From contig NC_018473.1 in assembly GCF_000277815.2 (NCBI RefSeq), positions 62,001 through 126,000 of the forward strand: a stretch of 64,000 nt of DNA. Direction: 5' to 3'. The stretch is from Encephalitozoon hellem ATCC 50504. Lineage: Eukaryota; Microsporidia; Unikaryonidae. This document shows, one piece after another, positions 1-8,890 of the stretch (positions are counted from its first letter, which is position 1; every line of letters starts with the position of its first letter). The position numbers were made by a program, and so were the translations under genes. The notes beneath the pieces are model-generated. The model was not told the DNA's origin and ran no database searches. It saw nothing but the letters and a program-made list of their open reading frames with translations.

Positions 1-57
1 TAATTGACTGGAGTATAGCTTCTAAAGGTTTTTGGAATGCATCTTATCCTTGGTGTT

Positions 58-2001
58 TTATTTGAATAGGCTTCTACTATTTGCAAATCTTGAAAATGCG
101 TTCGGGGTTGATTGATCAGGTGTCTCTTCCTTCTTCAATGGAACTTGAGGAATAGTGGGAGCATTGCTTGTTATGGATTGAAAAATATTGGATGGTGAGG
201 TGCCGCTAAACAATCCTTCGAACTGTATAGAGTTACTTTGAGGCATCGGCTGCCCAAAGATGTTAGCAGGCTGTGCATTAGAAATTGGACGATGTGCTGC
301 TTCTTCCCTTTGTAGCACATTTCCGCCAAAACAACTTCTATCTGGCTTGCTTTCTATTTTCTCTGGACGAACTTCCTTTTGCTGGCTCTCCAGCTTCTCC
401 TCGGGCACAGCATCTGTAGGCCCTTGGTTAAGATTAAAATGCTGTGTAAAGTTGTCTCCCAGATCATCGTTGTCTATCTTTTTTTCTACATAACCCACCT
501 CTGTCAAGGTATTTTGAACACTTCCAAGATTCACATCCAACCCTTGGCTGATTCTTCCCACCTTTCCAATTCCATAGAACAATGGCTTCGTATAGTGTAC
601 AATCCTTCTCCTTCGTTTCTTAGAAATACTTTCTATTGCACTGTCAATGTACCTTACTGCATTTCTTATGTTTTCCTCATCAATCCCTCTGTAGACTTCA
701 AGATTGTTAAGCATTAGCGAAAGCTGTTCCGCCATTTCATCCCCCATCGATCTGTGGTTCTCGAGCCTTGTGACATTCATATATACCTGCTCAACAGACA
801 ATGACAAATCGTTTGCATTGTATTTGTACATCCGAAAGGTCTTTTTCTCAACTTTTATTTCCTTAAAGTCCTTGGTAATCTTATCTATCTGGGAACCAAT
901 TCTCTCAATCAATTCGTCCACTCTAGAATCCCCTGTCACTTTCCTAGGTACATCTTCGTCCTTAGGAGGCTTGCTGTCCTCCACTTCTACAGAAGTGCGG
1001 CTCTCCTTGATAGAATCCAGTAGATTGTTCAATGATGAAAGTGGCTTGTCCTTTCCAGCTCCTGTGGCATAATCCTCCCCATCCACTTTCTTCAGTCCCT
1101 CTTCTTTCGAAATCACATATCTCTCCTCTACAAAATCAATGTCTTCCTTCAACTCTCTTTCGTTTTCTATCCCACAGGCCTCAAACTTGCTCACAACCCC
1201 GTCTTCATCAACGAGGTACACATACTCTCCAGAGTAGTCCATACCCACTAGATATCTGACGTTGAACTTCTCATCTGTTCTTAAGCTCAGAAGCTTTATT
1301 TCTTCTTCTAGATCCAACTCATAAAGGCCATCTCCAAGGAATAGGAACTTGGAAGAGTTGCTAGACGCTAACAGATTCACACCGTGGAAATCGCAATGAT
1401 AGTAGCAGGGCGTTGCATCTCTGTCGTAGTCCACATCCCCAGTATGAAGTATGTTTTCAACCTCAACGTCTCCAAGGGCCAGCTTCTCATCAGTCACAAC
1501 TATGATCCCCTCCCCTCTACTATTTCGAAAAAGCCTCTTCACATTCTCATGGCTCATAAACTTCTCATCCATGCCAACAACAAAATCAGGAAGAAGAAAG
1601 TCCTTTACACCCTCCCTTTCATACACGAACTTCCCATCCTTGAATACCTCCAGACGTCCGTCCTCATCCAGAATGCCTAGGTACTCATTCCATACCTCTC
1701 CTCTTCTTATTCGGGCCTTTGCACCAATCCTCTTGATGGTAGAAGAGAAGAAATCTAGAACAACCACCTCATTGTGCTTTGCCATAACAATCCTTGTCTC
1801 GTCCTTGCTTAGATAAATAATGTCCTCCTCAAACTTCCTTTCATCGAGAAATAATGTGGTGCCAAATAGAACAGCTCTGTGGCCCTTGACTACGAGGATC
1901 CTCGAACATTCTCCTGGGCATAACTCACCAGATCCAGCATCTCTTTCCCTCAACACAAAACTGGCCTTCTTCTCTATTTCTTTAACATCGACTCTTTTCA
2001 T
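58..2001 (-). CDS. FG-type nucleoporin, possibly Nup159/Nup214-like
   Basis: 647-residue protein in three parts. Residues 1-300 are rich in short beta-strand-like segments, as in an N-terminal beta-propeller. Residues about 360-480 are charged and helical (DELIERIGSQIDKITKDF and following), consistent with coiled coil. The last 100 residues are low in complexity, rich in N, P, Q and S, with FG motifs (CFGGN, NIFGQP) and related LFSG and IFQS motifs. Propeller, FG and coiled-coil parts are known in Nup159/Nup214, which acts in mRNA export on the cytoplasmic face of the pore, though here the FG part lies last. The start is an ATG at 1999-2001. The FG tail is seen; the specific subunit is inferred. 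Antisense ORFs over it look like shadows. Confidence 0.55.
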   Translation of the reverse strand: MKRVDVKEIEKKASFVLRERDAGSGELCPGECSRILVVKGHRAVLFGTTLFLDERKFEEDIIYLSKDETRIVMAKHNEVVVLDFFSSTIKRIGAKARIRRGEVWNEYLGILDEDGRLEVFKDGKFVYEREGVKDFLLPDFVVGMDEKFMSHENVKRLFRNSRGEGIIVVTDEKLALGDVEVENILHTGDVDYDRDATPCYYHCDFHGVNLLASSNSSKFLFLGDGLYELDLEEEIKLLSLRTDEKFNVRYLVGMDYSGEYVYLVDEDGVVSKFEACGIENERELKEDIDFVEERYVISKEEGLKKVDGEDYATGAGKDKPLSSLNNLLDSIKESRTSVEVEDSKPPKDEDVPRKVTGDSRVDELIERIGSQIDKITKDFKEIKVEKKTFRMYKYNANDLSLSVEQVYMNVTRLENHRSMGDEMAEQLSLMLNNLEVYRGIDEENIRNAVRYIDSAIESISKKRRRRIVHYTKPLFYGIGKVGRISQGLDVNLGSVQNTLTEVGYVEKKIDNDDLGDNFTQHFNLNQGPTDAVPEEKLESQQKEVRPEKIESKPDRSCFGGNVLQREEAAHRPISNAQPANIFGQPMPQSNSIQFEGLFSGTSPSNIFQSITSNAPTIPQVPLKKEETPDQSTPNAFSRFANSRSLFK

Positions 2002-2105
2002 TCAATACAATTCAGGCGTCTGCTCAGAAATATATTTTATCCACCGAAAATGGCCTTATCAAAGAATATTTATTCTTACTTACAATCTACATCCAACCTC
2101 AGGCA

Positions 2106-2921
2106 TTAGTCACACCCAACCTTGTAGTCCAGCGCTGCAAGCGCTATTGCAAAGGCTTGCACTCCAGACCAGGGATATGTGTAGTCGAGAATGTACTTGA
2201 ACCTCGAAACCTTCCCGAACGTCAGTGTCACATACGTGGGCTCGAGAGGATGTATAAGCTGGAAATTCTTTACAGAAGGTGTAGTCACTCGCCCATTGAA
2301 ATTTAGAGAGTAGCTGTTGGTTTCTACATTGTAATAGGGCTCCTTGTTCTTCATTACAACAGGCTCGTCCAGGGAGGACCCTAGTATCCCCATGAACATC
2401 ACAGAAAATGACCTTGGGCCTCTTCTCTTAAATATGGATGTTGCGTACTTGATCTCTAAGACTGCCTTTTCCCCTTGATAAAAAATGTATTTTGTTCCGA
2501 ACAAATTCGACTTCAGATACCCTATCTTTTCTTCATTACCTTGTCCAAGTAGATATATCTCAAATCCGCACATCACTCTATATGCCTTTAGGAGCTTGTT
2601 GGCCCCGTACTCGTGGCTCTCGTACAGATACTCATTGAAAAACCCATGGCTGACGTCTACCTTCCCCCTCGAGATCCTGCCAATAGGATATGGGTCGAGC
2701 ATCGCAGATACCCTTTCCTCTATGTTGTGCTCACGATCTGCAGCAATGCGCAGCTCTTCTACATCGCTATCAGACATGTTGTCCAAGTATTCGATGACCC
2801 GATTTTCACTTGGAGAGTATGAAAACTCATAGACTAGTGGAGATAAGGTACATTGCTCTCCATCTCCAACGTCATGTGCATGCTCGGTGGAGGTTGCCAC
2901 ATATCCGTTTTCTCTCTCCAT
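2106..2921 (-). CDS. Tubby-like protein
   Basis: 271 residues. The second half (about 105-271) matches the Tubby C-terminal domain, ending with the family's hallmark order: NKEPYYNVETNSYSLNFNG, then GRVTTPSVKNFQLI, then VTLTFGKVSRFKYILDYTYP and a final QAFAIALAALDYK helix. In animals and plants this domain binds phosphoinositides at the plasma membrane. The N-terminal 100 residues are acidic and unassigned. The start is an ATG at 2919-2921 with a GGG run just upstream on the coding strand. The family call is firm; the role in this organism is unknown. Confidence 0.87.
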   Translation of the reverse strand: MERENGYVATSTEHAHDVGDGEQCTLSPLVYEFSYSPSENRVIEYLDNMSDSDVEELRIAADREHNIEERVSAMLDPYPIGRISRGKVDVSHGFFNEYLYESHEYGANKLLKAYRVMCGFEIYLLGQGNEEKIGYLKSNLFGTKYIFYQGEKAVLEIKYATSIFKRRGPRSFSVMFMGILGSSLDEPVVMKNKEPYYNVETNSYSLNFNGRVTTPSVKNFQLIHPLEPTYVTLTFGKVSRFKYILDYTYPWSGVQAFAIALAALDYKVGCD

Positions 2922-3325
2922 CAGAAAACACCCAGCTCTTGCTTATATCCCTAGCTTCTCCTGTCGTTTCAAAACTTAAAACCAATCATCTCTCGTTGAA
3001 GAAAACATGATGCATGCAGCCTTTGTGTCTGAAACAGCCTGGAATGGACAGCGCTATATGATGGGTGGTAGGTCTAATGCACGTCACATTGATGCAGCTT
3101 CTGAGGATAAGAGAACATCCGGCGGCCATTTCCATAGGCCATGCACATCTTGCAGCAAGAGATAAATGCACTTATACTGGGCTTGGCAGAGATGATGCAA
3201 TTTCCGAAAATGGCCTTGGAAGTTGATTGGATGCCTGGAGGACAAATTAGTCAAAGTAGGGGGAAAGATGTTCGATTAGTGCGCTGGATACATCTTAAGA
3301 CACTCACCATGGATGTTCCCACGCC
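2922..3325. other. 404-bp gene-free stretch
   Basis: This is the longest gap in the window, between the divergent Tubby-like and SEL1-repeat genes. It holds only short ORFs (about 60 codons on either strand) with no recognisable composition or start signal. I looked for tRNA B boxes, C/D snoRNA box pairs and strong hairpins and found only imperfect matches. It probably holds both promoters; an unrecognised RNA gene is possible. Confidence 0.5.
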
Positions 3326-4492
3326 ATGAACTCGTTGTTTGGAAGACTGAACAAGACGCTGAAGATGGAGCTCAAAAAAGCTCTTCAATCTGGGTCCAGC
3401 AATGAAATGTTCAGTTTTCTTAACGAATATATGAAATTTGTTGAAGATGATAATGATTCCTATAGACATCTGTTTCTGGTTGGTGAGAATCCCTTGGTAA
3501 CGCTAGAGGAGAGCCGTGAGGATATGAGGGAGTTCAACAAAAAGTGCCTTGAGTTCCTTTCCAAGACGATAAACAGTAGCAAGCGGTCACATCCCTACGA
3601 TTCTACTCTGTCTGAGGCAGAGACATACATGGGCCTTGGATACGAGTTTGGGCTGTTTGGGCTTCGAAGGGATGGAAGGCTGGCAATAAGCTATTATTCT
3701 TCTGCAGCCAGGCAAAACCACCCGGTGGGAACGTTCAGGATGGGGCAATGCCTTGAAAAGGGTGTTGGAAAGCCCAGGAACCACAAACATGCTCTAAATT
3801 TCTACAGATGCTCCGCCAAGCTGGGCTTTATTGTTGGGATGCATGCATACGGCTCTGTTCTCATCAATGGAGACATAGGAAGTAAGAAGGACTTCCAAAG
3901 CGGCCTGTTCTACCTGAAGCTTGCTGTCAGAAAGGCTAGTAAAGAGTATCCATATCCATACTACGACCTTGCACAGATATATGAGTCTGCTACAGCACCC
4001 AGCGAGGTCCAGGCAGACGATGAGTATGCATTCAAGCTGTACTTGAAGGGTGCTGAGCTTGATTGCCCAAACTGCCAATACAGAGTGGCAAGATGCTGTG
4101 AGCTCGGCGAGCTGAAACAAGAAAAGAACCTTCCTCTGGCAGTTGATTGGTACAGGAGGGCCTCTGCTCTTGGGCAGATAGATGCTCAAGTAATATACTC
4201 AAGAATCTTATTTACAGGAATTGAGGGTGCAGTCCAGTCAAATCTGAAGGAATCGTTTTTCTGGGCACTGAAAGCAGCGGTGAGGGGCCACTCGCAAGCT
4301 GCGTTCTCTGTTGCAGAGTTTATCGAAACCGGATGCGGAATGCCGAAAAATACATTCTTGGCACTGTGGTGGTATACGATCTCCTATGAGACAGGGAATA
4401 CCCAGGCAAAGTCTAGACTGATAGAGCTTCAGCGCCAGATAGAAATGAAGAACGAGGGGACTAGAGAGTCGAGATGCTGTGGATGCTTCTAG
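3326..4492 (+). CDS. SEL1-repeat protein, Chs4/Skt5-like chitin synthase activator candidate
   Basis: 388 residues. From about residue 95 to 370 it carries tandem SEL1-type repeats, for example AISYYSSAARQNHPVGTFRM, ALNFYRCSAKLGFIVGMHAY and AVDWYRRASALGQIDAQVIY. SEL1 repeats form superhelical adaptor surfaces. In fungi, Chs4/Skt5 proteins of this type recruit and activate chitin synthase and end in a CaaX prenylation box. This protein ends in CGCF, preceded by another Cys, which fits a lipidated C terminus. Microsporidian spore walls contain chitin, so a chitin synthase regulator is a sensible inference; Hrd3-type ERAD adaptors are the main alternative. The start is the ATG at 3326, with a CCC run 10 nt upstream. 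Confidence 0.75.
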   Translation: MNSLFGRLNKTLKMELKKALQSGSSNEMFSFLNEYMKFVEDDNDSYRHLFLVGENPLVTLEESREDMREFNKKCLEFLSKTINSSKRSHPYDSTLSEAETYMGLGYEFGLFGLRRDGRLAISYYSSAARQNHPVGTFRMGQCLEKGVGKPRNHKHALNFYRCSAKLGFIVGMHAYGSVLINGDIGSKKDFQSGLFYLKLAVRKASKEYPYPYYDLAQIYESATAPSEVQADDEYAFKLYLKGAELDCPNCQYRVARCCELGELKQEKNLPLAVDWYRRASALGQIDAQVIYSRILFTGIEGAVQSNLKESFFWALKAAVRGHSQAAFSVAEFIETGCGMPKNTFLALWWYTISYETGNTQAKSRLIELQRQIEMKNEGTRESRCCGCF

Positions 4493-4619
4493 CAGCACTT
4501 CTCCTTTGTATGTTTTCTTTATCTATCAGAGAGACAGAACAAAAGCTCTCAATAATAACAAACTTTACTAATTAAAATTTTTTGTCAATGAGATTTCTGT
4601 TTTCTTTCGACATCTTCCA

Positions 4620-5102
4620 TTAGCCGTAGTGCTCGCCTCTCTTAATTCCTTCTATTTCGTAAAGAAGTACGTACTCCTCTTCTTTGTAGCTGCTTGGAAT
4701 GAAGCTAAACTTGAAGCTATAGTTGCAGGTAAACAAGTCATTGTTGACTTTCTCTATCTCCTTGTGAAGCTTCAGAAATTCGCTATACTTTACATATATC
4801 TTCAGCTTCTTGAATCTGTGATAGTCCAAAATCTTTCTGATGTAGTGTGCTAGATTCTCCAGGTCATGAGAAATCTCGATCCTTAGGACCTCGTTGTCTT
4901 CAGGCTCGTGCCCACTCGACTTCGTGTAACACAGACGGTATTTGATTTGCTTATCAAGTACTGTTGGATGGGATACATACACAACTTTCTTATACTCTTC
5001 TCGGCATCCAGAAGGAAGTGTGCTTGTCTGGTTCTGCGAAAATCTCTTCATCCCTACCGAATGGGTGTTTTCAGATCCATCGCACATCGGGGTGCAGCCC
5101 AT
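4620..5102 (-). CDS. hypothetical protein
   Basis: 160 residues with no family I recognise. The N-terminal 40 residues are polar. The rest alternates helix-like and strand-like segments (LENLAHYIRKILDYHRFKKL; YSFKFSFIPSSY) and suggests a small folded domain. There is no signal peptide or membrane segment. The longest ATG start is at 5102, but the second ATG at 5087 lies directly behind a CCCC run, the usual start signal in this window, so a 155-residue product is just as likely. It is flanked by intergenic A/T-rich DNA on both sides. Confidence 0.55.
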   Translation of the reverse strand: MGCTPMCDGSENTHSVGMKRFSQNQTSTLPSGCREEYKKVVYVSHPTVLDKQIKYRLCYTKSSGHEPEDNEVLRIEISHDLENLAHYIRKILDYHRFKKLKIYVKYSEFLKLHKEIEKVNNDLFTCNYSFKFSFIPSSYKEEEYVLLYEIEGIKRGEHYG

Positions 5103-5392
5103 AAGCGAATCACTTAAATAATTATAGCCAATTTATTTTCTTTATCAACATATAGCCTTTTGAGGCCTTGCCGCAAGACTCGCACCAATACACCCGCATT
5201 AGTAGTGCTCTGGACACAGCTTATTAAGGTCCTTACAGTTTAGAAGAAAATGTCCAAGGCGTCTGACACATCGTTCCAATCAGGAGCAATGCTCTTACCG
5301 CCTTGAATGTTATAGGGAAAATGACTCGTAAAAGCCCAACAAGACTTCTACTTAAGATTTTCCGGGGTTTTGTGTAAAGGCAAATTTTATAT
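5103..5392. other. 290-bp A/T-rich gap
   Basis: This gap lies upstream of the 4620-5102 gene and downstream of the 5393-6130 gene, both on the minus strand. It contains one short minus-strand ORF (5233-5439) that overlaps the next gene and has no protein-like character. I found no tRNA, snoRNA box set or repeat. Confidence 0.4.
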
Positions 5393-6130
5393 TTACTTCT
5401 TTTGCTCTCTTGAAAGTCTGAGGATTGCAGAGTAATCAACCCTCACAGTCTTATCTTTGCTTGGAGGCCTCGGATCCGGCAAATGTTGCTCTGCAGCACT
5501 TTCAACCTCCTCGTGCTGCTCCTCTGTGTGATCTACATCCTTGGCGTCCGCCTCATCTTCAGCCTCATCTTTAGTAGAAGACATTTCCTGGCTATTTTTA
5601 ACAACAACTGCTATGCTAGTAGGTTTCTTCTTGGGCGTCGAGCCCTCTACATCTGGAGAGGCCCCGGTCTCGCTCCTTCTCTTCATAGCTTTACTAGAAG
5701 ATATGCTTATTTTCCTGCTTAGATCTTCGCTCAGCATCCCGTCCCTGTACAAGTTCTTGTAGAGCCTGTCCAGAATGCTGAGCTTCGATAGTAGCTTGAA
5801 CTCATAGTCCTTTAGAAGTAGTACCAGCTCTTTTCCAACTTCAAGATCCCTCCCGTTCTTGATCACATGGGATCCGCAGAGCTCCCCAACCAAAACATCA
5901 AAGTAAAACCTCTCGTTCATATAGTAGATCTCCTTGATCTGCAGCCAGTTGATCTCGTCCTGGTTAAGCGGCGTGTTTTTCAGGAAGTAAGTGTCAAGAA
6001 TTTCCGGATACCTTGAATATAGCATTTCGCTTGTCATCCCATCTAATTCACTTGTACTTGCTATTGCATCGAAATCAGACCCATATATGCTCAAAAGCTC
6101 AATAAATCTCTTTTTCATGCTCGAGTCCAT
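5393..6130 (-). CDS. hypothetical protein with acidic linker, possibly nuclear
   Basis: 245 residues from the ATG at 6128-6130; the open frame continues upstream to 6139 only through a TTG. Residues 1-130 are helical and compact. The first 40 (KKRFIELLSIYGSDFDAIAS) vaguely resemble a SANT/Myb helix pair, but the tryptophans are missing. Residues about 145-225 are a disordered linker with a basic patch (AMKRRSE, TPKKKP) and then a long acidic run rich in E, D and A. The C terminus is basic. That pattern suggests a chromatin or nuclear protein; no family is assigned. Confidence 0.6.
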   Translation of the reverse strand: MDSSMKKRFIELLSIYGSDFDAIASTSELDGMTSEMLYSRYPEILDTYFLKNTPLNQDEINWLQIKEIYYMNERFYFDVLVGELCGSHVIKNGRDLEVGKELVLLLKDYEFKLLSKLSILDRLYKNLYRDGMLSEDLSRKISISSSKAMKRRSETGASPDVEGSTPKKKPTSIAVVVKNSQEMSSTKDEAEDEADAKDVDHTEEQHEEVESAAEQHLPDPRPPSKDKTVRVDYSAILRLSREQKK

Positions 6131-6290
6131 AACCCTCAACCTTGAATAATTTTATTACCCTAATAAGTGCCCTGGCATCTTAGACTTGTGTCCACGTCAG
6201 GTTTCGTGCCAGATTTATTTGAAACTCTCCATTATCAGAATTGTAAGGTGATCTAAACATTCTATTTATTTTCATGTCTTTCGAACCACA

Positions 6291-7091
6291 ATGAAGCTGG
6301 TCGCTCTTGCTGCTACTATCCCAAAGATCCTGTCTTGGTACGAGCCTGCAATCGGAGTGGACAAGGCCCCAAGAGACAACATGATCGTGAAGCTCCAGGA
6401 AAGTGAAAGCACGAACGATAGAGAGTACAGCCCAGGTGGATCCGGAAAAGAAGTGCACGATCCCTCGCCAGATCAAGATGCAAGCCTGAGTGACATCGAC
6501 GAGAAAATCAACGAGTATCCTCCAAGGGAAGTATCGCCTACGCAAAACAGATCAATCCCAGTCGCTGATGACGTAAAGGCAAAAGTGGACAAAGTTGACG
6601 AACTGACAAGGGCATTCAATAAAAAGATAGGGACTACAAAGGTGTCCGGGATTCATGACAAAGAGGCATGGAACAAGCTCTACGAATACTTAAAGCTGAA
6701 CTTTAAGGACTTCCTTATAGACGGACACCTCTCCATAGAGCTGCACATCAGATATGTTCTGTGCTGCTATGTCGTTGCATTCATTCCGAGCCAGTTTGCA
6801 TTTCTCTTCCCTGCATTCTACAAGGTGCTCATTCCGAAAAGGGCAATGAAGGTTCCCATCCTTAGTGATGCTTTGAAAGGAATAGACAGGTTCCTAACGT
6901 TTGTCAGCGACCAGAGTACAAAAACCTTCATCATAACATTCTATGTGGGGCGCCAGAATTCTCTTGTAGAGGATATAGAGTTCATAAAAAAGGTTCCAGA
7001 CCTTATCTTTACAGACCCCATGGCAATACTCAGAGAGATTCTAAAGTTTGAAATAAGAGCTGAGGGGTATGACAACAAGAAAGAGCTATGA
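6291..7091 (+). CDS. hypothetical protein, secreted or membrane-linked
   Basis: 266 residues with a hydrophobic N terminus (MKLVALAATIPKILSWYEPA) that could be a short signal peptide. A polar, probably disordered stretch (about 25-100, rich in P, S, D, E) follows, then a helical domain with one strongly hydrophobic segment at about 153-183 (YVLCCYVVAFIPSQFAFLFP). I recognise no family. It starts a run of four plus-strand genes (6291-8890) that all look secreted or membrane-bound. The start ATG at 6291 is the first in frame. Confidence 0.6.
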   Translation: MKLVALAATIPKILSWYEPAIGVDKAPRDNMIVKLQESESTNDREYSPGGSGKEVHDPSPDQDASLSDIDEKINEYPPREVSPTQNRSIPVADDVKAKVDKVDELTRAFNKKIGTTKVSGIHDKEAWNKLYEYLKLNFKDFLIDGHLSIELHIRYVLCCYVVAFIPSQFAFLFPAFYKVLIPKRAMKVPILSDALKGIDRFLTFVSDQSTKTFIITFYVGRQNSLVEDIEFIKKVPDLIFTDPMAILREILKFEIRAEGYDNKKEL

Positions 7092-7326
7092 AATCGCATT
7101 CTCCTAGGAGTCAAGGGAAGAGCCCAAATTTATAGGAGCTACTAATCCTAATTGTCCTAAAGCTATAAATATAATCGCTTGAGACGTATGTTCCCAAAAT
7201 AAACTATGCATTGATTCAATTATTCTTGATGATGAGAAACTCTAAGGCAAAAAATGCCTTCCAATTGGAAAACGTTGAAACAGGTGTTTTGCGCAAAATA
7301 TTTAACGGAAAAAGCATCAAGACTTA

Positions 7327-7575
7327 ATGAAATTCATAGTTGGAATAGTCTCATTGTTTGCAGCATCTGTTTTCTCCTCTTCAGCAAGTAGCCTAGGTAG
7401 TAGCAGCAGATATTATTCAAGGTCAGTTTCTAGTACTTCTGCTGGTTCAGGTTATCCATTCTACAGTCCGTACCTTTTCTATCGGAGTCATGGCGCCTTT
7501 GGACCTTACTCAACGGATGCTAGCAAAGATTCTTCATTGGCAGGCACAACAGCAGCATCGCCCCTTCATTACTAA
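7327..7575 (+). CDS. small Ser-rich secreted protein candidate
   Basis: 82 residues: a classic short signal peptide (MKFIVGIVSLFAASVFSSSA, cleavage plausible around residue 18-22) followed by a serine- and tyrosine-rich mature part of about 60 residues with no cysteines. The upstream 235 bp are A/T-rich and contain no other gene. Small secreted low-complexity proteins are typical of microsporidian spore wall or host-interface genes, but no family can be named. The ORF is short, so chance is possible; the signal peptide is the main support. Confidence 0.5.
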   Translation: MKFIVGIVSLFAASVFSSSASSLGSSSRYYSRSVSSTSAGSGYPFYSPYLFYRSHGAFGPYSTDASKDSSLAGTTAASPLHY

Positions 7576-7762
7576 GTGATTGGACGACTTTGGCGTACAT
7601 CAATAAAGCGTAATGCACAATTTGTTTTCTCTATTCCTTTTCTCATTTTCAATAGGTACATTGCCTGTCACATCAGTATCTGATAATGCACATAATTCGT
7701 TAGAAAAGTTAAAGAAAGAACCAATTATCTGAGTTCAAAACAGACAGAAAAGTATAAAACAA

Positions 7763-8542
7763 ATGCAGAAGCTCTTGAAAAAGATGAAACTAAGTGTTCT
7801 CATTCCCTTTATCTCACTAGTTCTCTGTGAAGCTGCAAAGAGCAACGCCCCAGCATCGGATTCACCTGCTACATCAGCTGACGGAACAGGGTCTTTGGCA
7901 TTTGCCGTTCCCTCATATGCAACATCAGGAAGCTCCGCGGCAGTCAACATCATTTACTCAATTGTACTGCTGGTGGCCATAGCTTTTATGAACATCCCAC
8001 GAAAGTCGTTGGAGCAGTCACAGTACTCTACTACTGCAGTGCTGGGTGGATACTTCGCCGTGTCGCACATTCTCCAGTCCTTGGGAATAACATTCGAAAT
8101 GCACATGATTGCAGCAGCAGTGGTTGGTGTCATTGCAGCCGTCATGTCCTATAAAAAGGAGCTCAGAGACCTGCTCTTCAGCTTAATCTCGGCCTATGGA
8201 ACGACATACTTCATTGTTTTGATCACGAGGTTGGAATCGCTTCTCTATGCAAGCATCTTGGGTGTGGTTCTCTTCTTTGTATATGTCATCTATGGAAAGA
8301 TGAGAGGAGACGAAAGGCTTCTAGTCGCAATGTCGAAGGCCGATGTGTCCAGTCTTGGGTTTGCAGCCTTTGTAAATGTCTGGGGTGTTCTTGACCTGTT
8401 CGGGGGAATGCATGGGATAAATGCAAGCGAAGGGCTGTTCTCTGGATTCCTTATCGGTGGTATCACAATTCTCCTGGTTTTCGTCATTGTATTTGTGATG
8501 AACTATTTCCAGGAGTGGACTGAGGAAAAGATAAACGGCTAG
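7763..8542 (+). CDS. polytopic membrane protein with signal peptide
   Basis: 259 residues from the first ATG. A second in-frame ATG at 7784 gives a cleaner signal peptide (MKLSVLIPFISLVLCEAA) and may be the true start. A short S/A/T-rich ectodomain (about 25-55) follows, then about six hydrophobic helices: IIYSIVLLVAIAFMNI, AAAVVGVIAAVMS, LLFSLISAYGTTYFIVLIT, ILGVVLFFVYVIYG, FAAFVNVWGVLDLFGG and GGITILLVFVIVFVMNYF. A short charged tail ends the protein. A small channel or transporter-like fold is possible; I recognise no family. Its neighbours are also secretory-route genes. Confidence 0.68.
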   Translation: MQKLLKKMKLSVLIPFISLVLCEAAKSNAPASDSPATSADGTGSLAFAVPSYATSGSSAAVNIIYSIVLLVAIAFMNIPRKSLEQSQYSTTAVLGGYFAVSHILQSLGITFEMHMIAAAVVGVIAAVMSYKKELRDLLFSLISAYGTTYFIVLITRLESLLYASILGVVLFFVYVIYGKMRGDERLLVAMSKADVSSLGFAAFVNVWGVLDLFGGMHGINASEGLFSGFLIGGITILLVFVIVFVMNYFQEWTEEKING

Positions 8543-8623
8543 ACGATGTCTTTCCCGTGTGGATAAAAATAAACTCTTTCCTGTGATTCTTAGTATTTGA
8601 TGTGAAGTGGGCTGCAGGCCCTG

Positions 8624-8890
8624 ATGTTGGAGCCAAAGGTCGAGTGTGTGTACCACCCGTCATTCAAGAAGTCCGTTCTAAGGACGATGGGGGCGTCGTT
8701 CATGTGTGGATATGCCGTGGGTGCCTCCTTCCGGTGGATTTCAGGCAGTAGATGCAACTATGGCCAGTATCTCGGAAACAAGCTGTGTGTTGCTGGGATG
8801 TGTTTCCAGCTTGGGAGGAGAGGAATTGGTGCCATGGCGGAAGGAATGAAAAATAATTTTATCCCTTGGCGGTTTTCTCCCTGGAAATGA
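8624..8890 (+). CDS. small Gly-rich membrane protein, Romo1/Mgr2-like candidate
   Basis: 88 residues. The core (about 15-75) has two short Gly/Ala-rich helices with spaced small residues (MGASFMCGYAVGASF; GNKLCVAGMCFQLGRRGIGAM). That layout resembles the two-helix Romo1/Mgr2 family, which works with the TIM23 translocase in the mitochondrial inner membrane; a reduced Tim17-type protein is an alternative. If right, it would act in the mitosome. The stop codon overlaps the next gene's ATG as ATGA (8887-8890). Assignment is by pattern only. Confidence 0.42.
   Translation: MLEPKVECVYHPSFKKSVLRTMGASFMCGYAVGASFRWISGSRCNYGQYLGNKLCVAGMCFQLGRRGIGAMAEGMKNNFIPWRFSPWK

Noticed and set aside
1..65. Plus-strand frame open from the window start to a stop at 63-65
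   Set aside because: Only about 20 codons; it could be the tail of a convergent gene but nothing supports it.
3005..3110. Possible C/D snoRNA (TGATGC, CTGA, TGATGG, CTGA in order)
   Set aside because: Both C boxes deviate at the last base and no terminal stem forms between the flanks.
2986..3171. 61-codon minus-strand ORF in the Tubby/SEL1 gap
   Set aside because: Composition is not protein-like, no start signal, and it conflicts with the likely promoter position.
7226..7300. Exact C box ATGATGA in the 7092-7326 gap
   Set aside because: No CTGA box follows in a usable distance.
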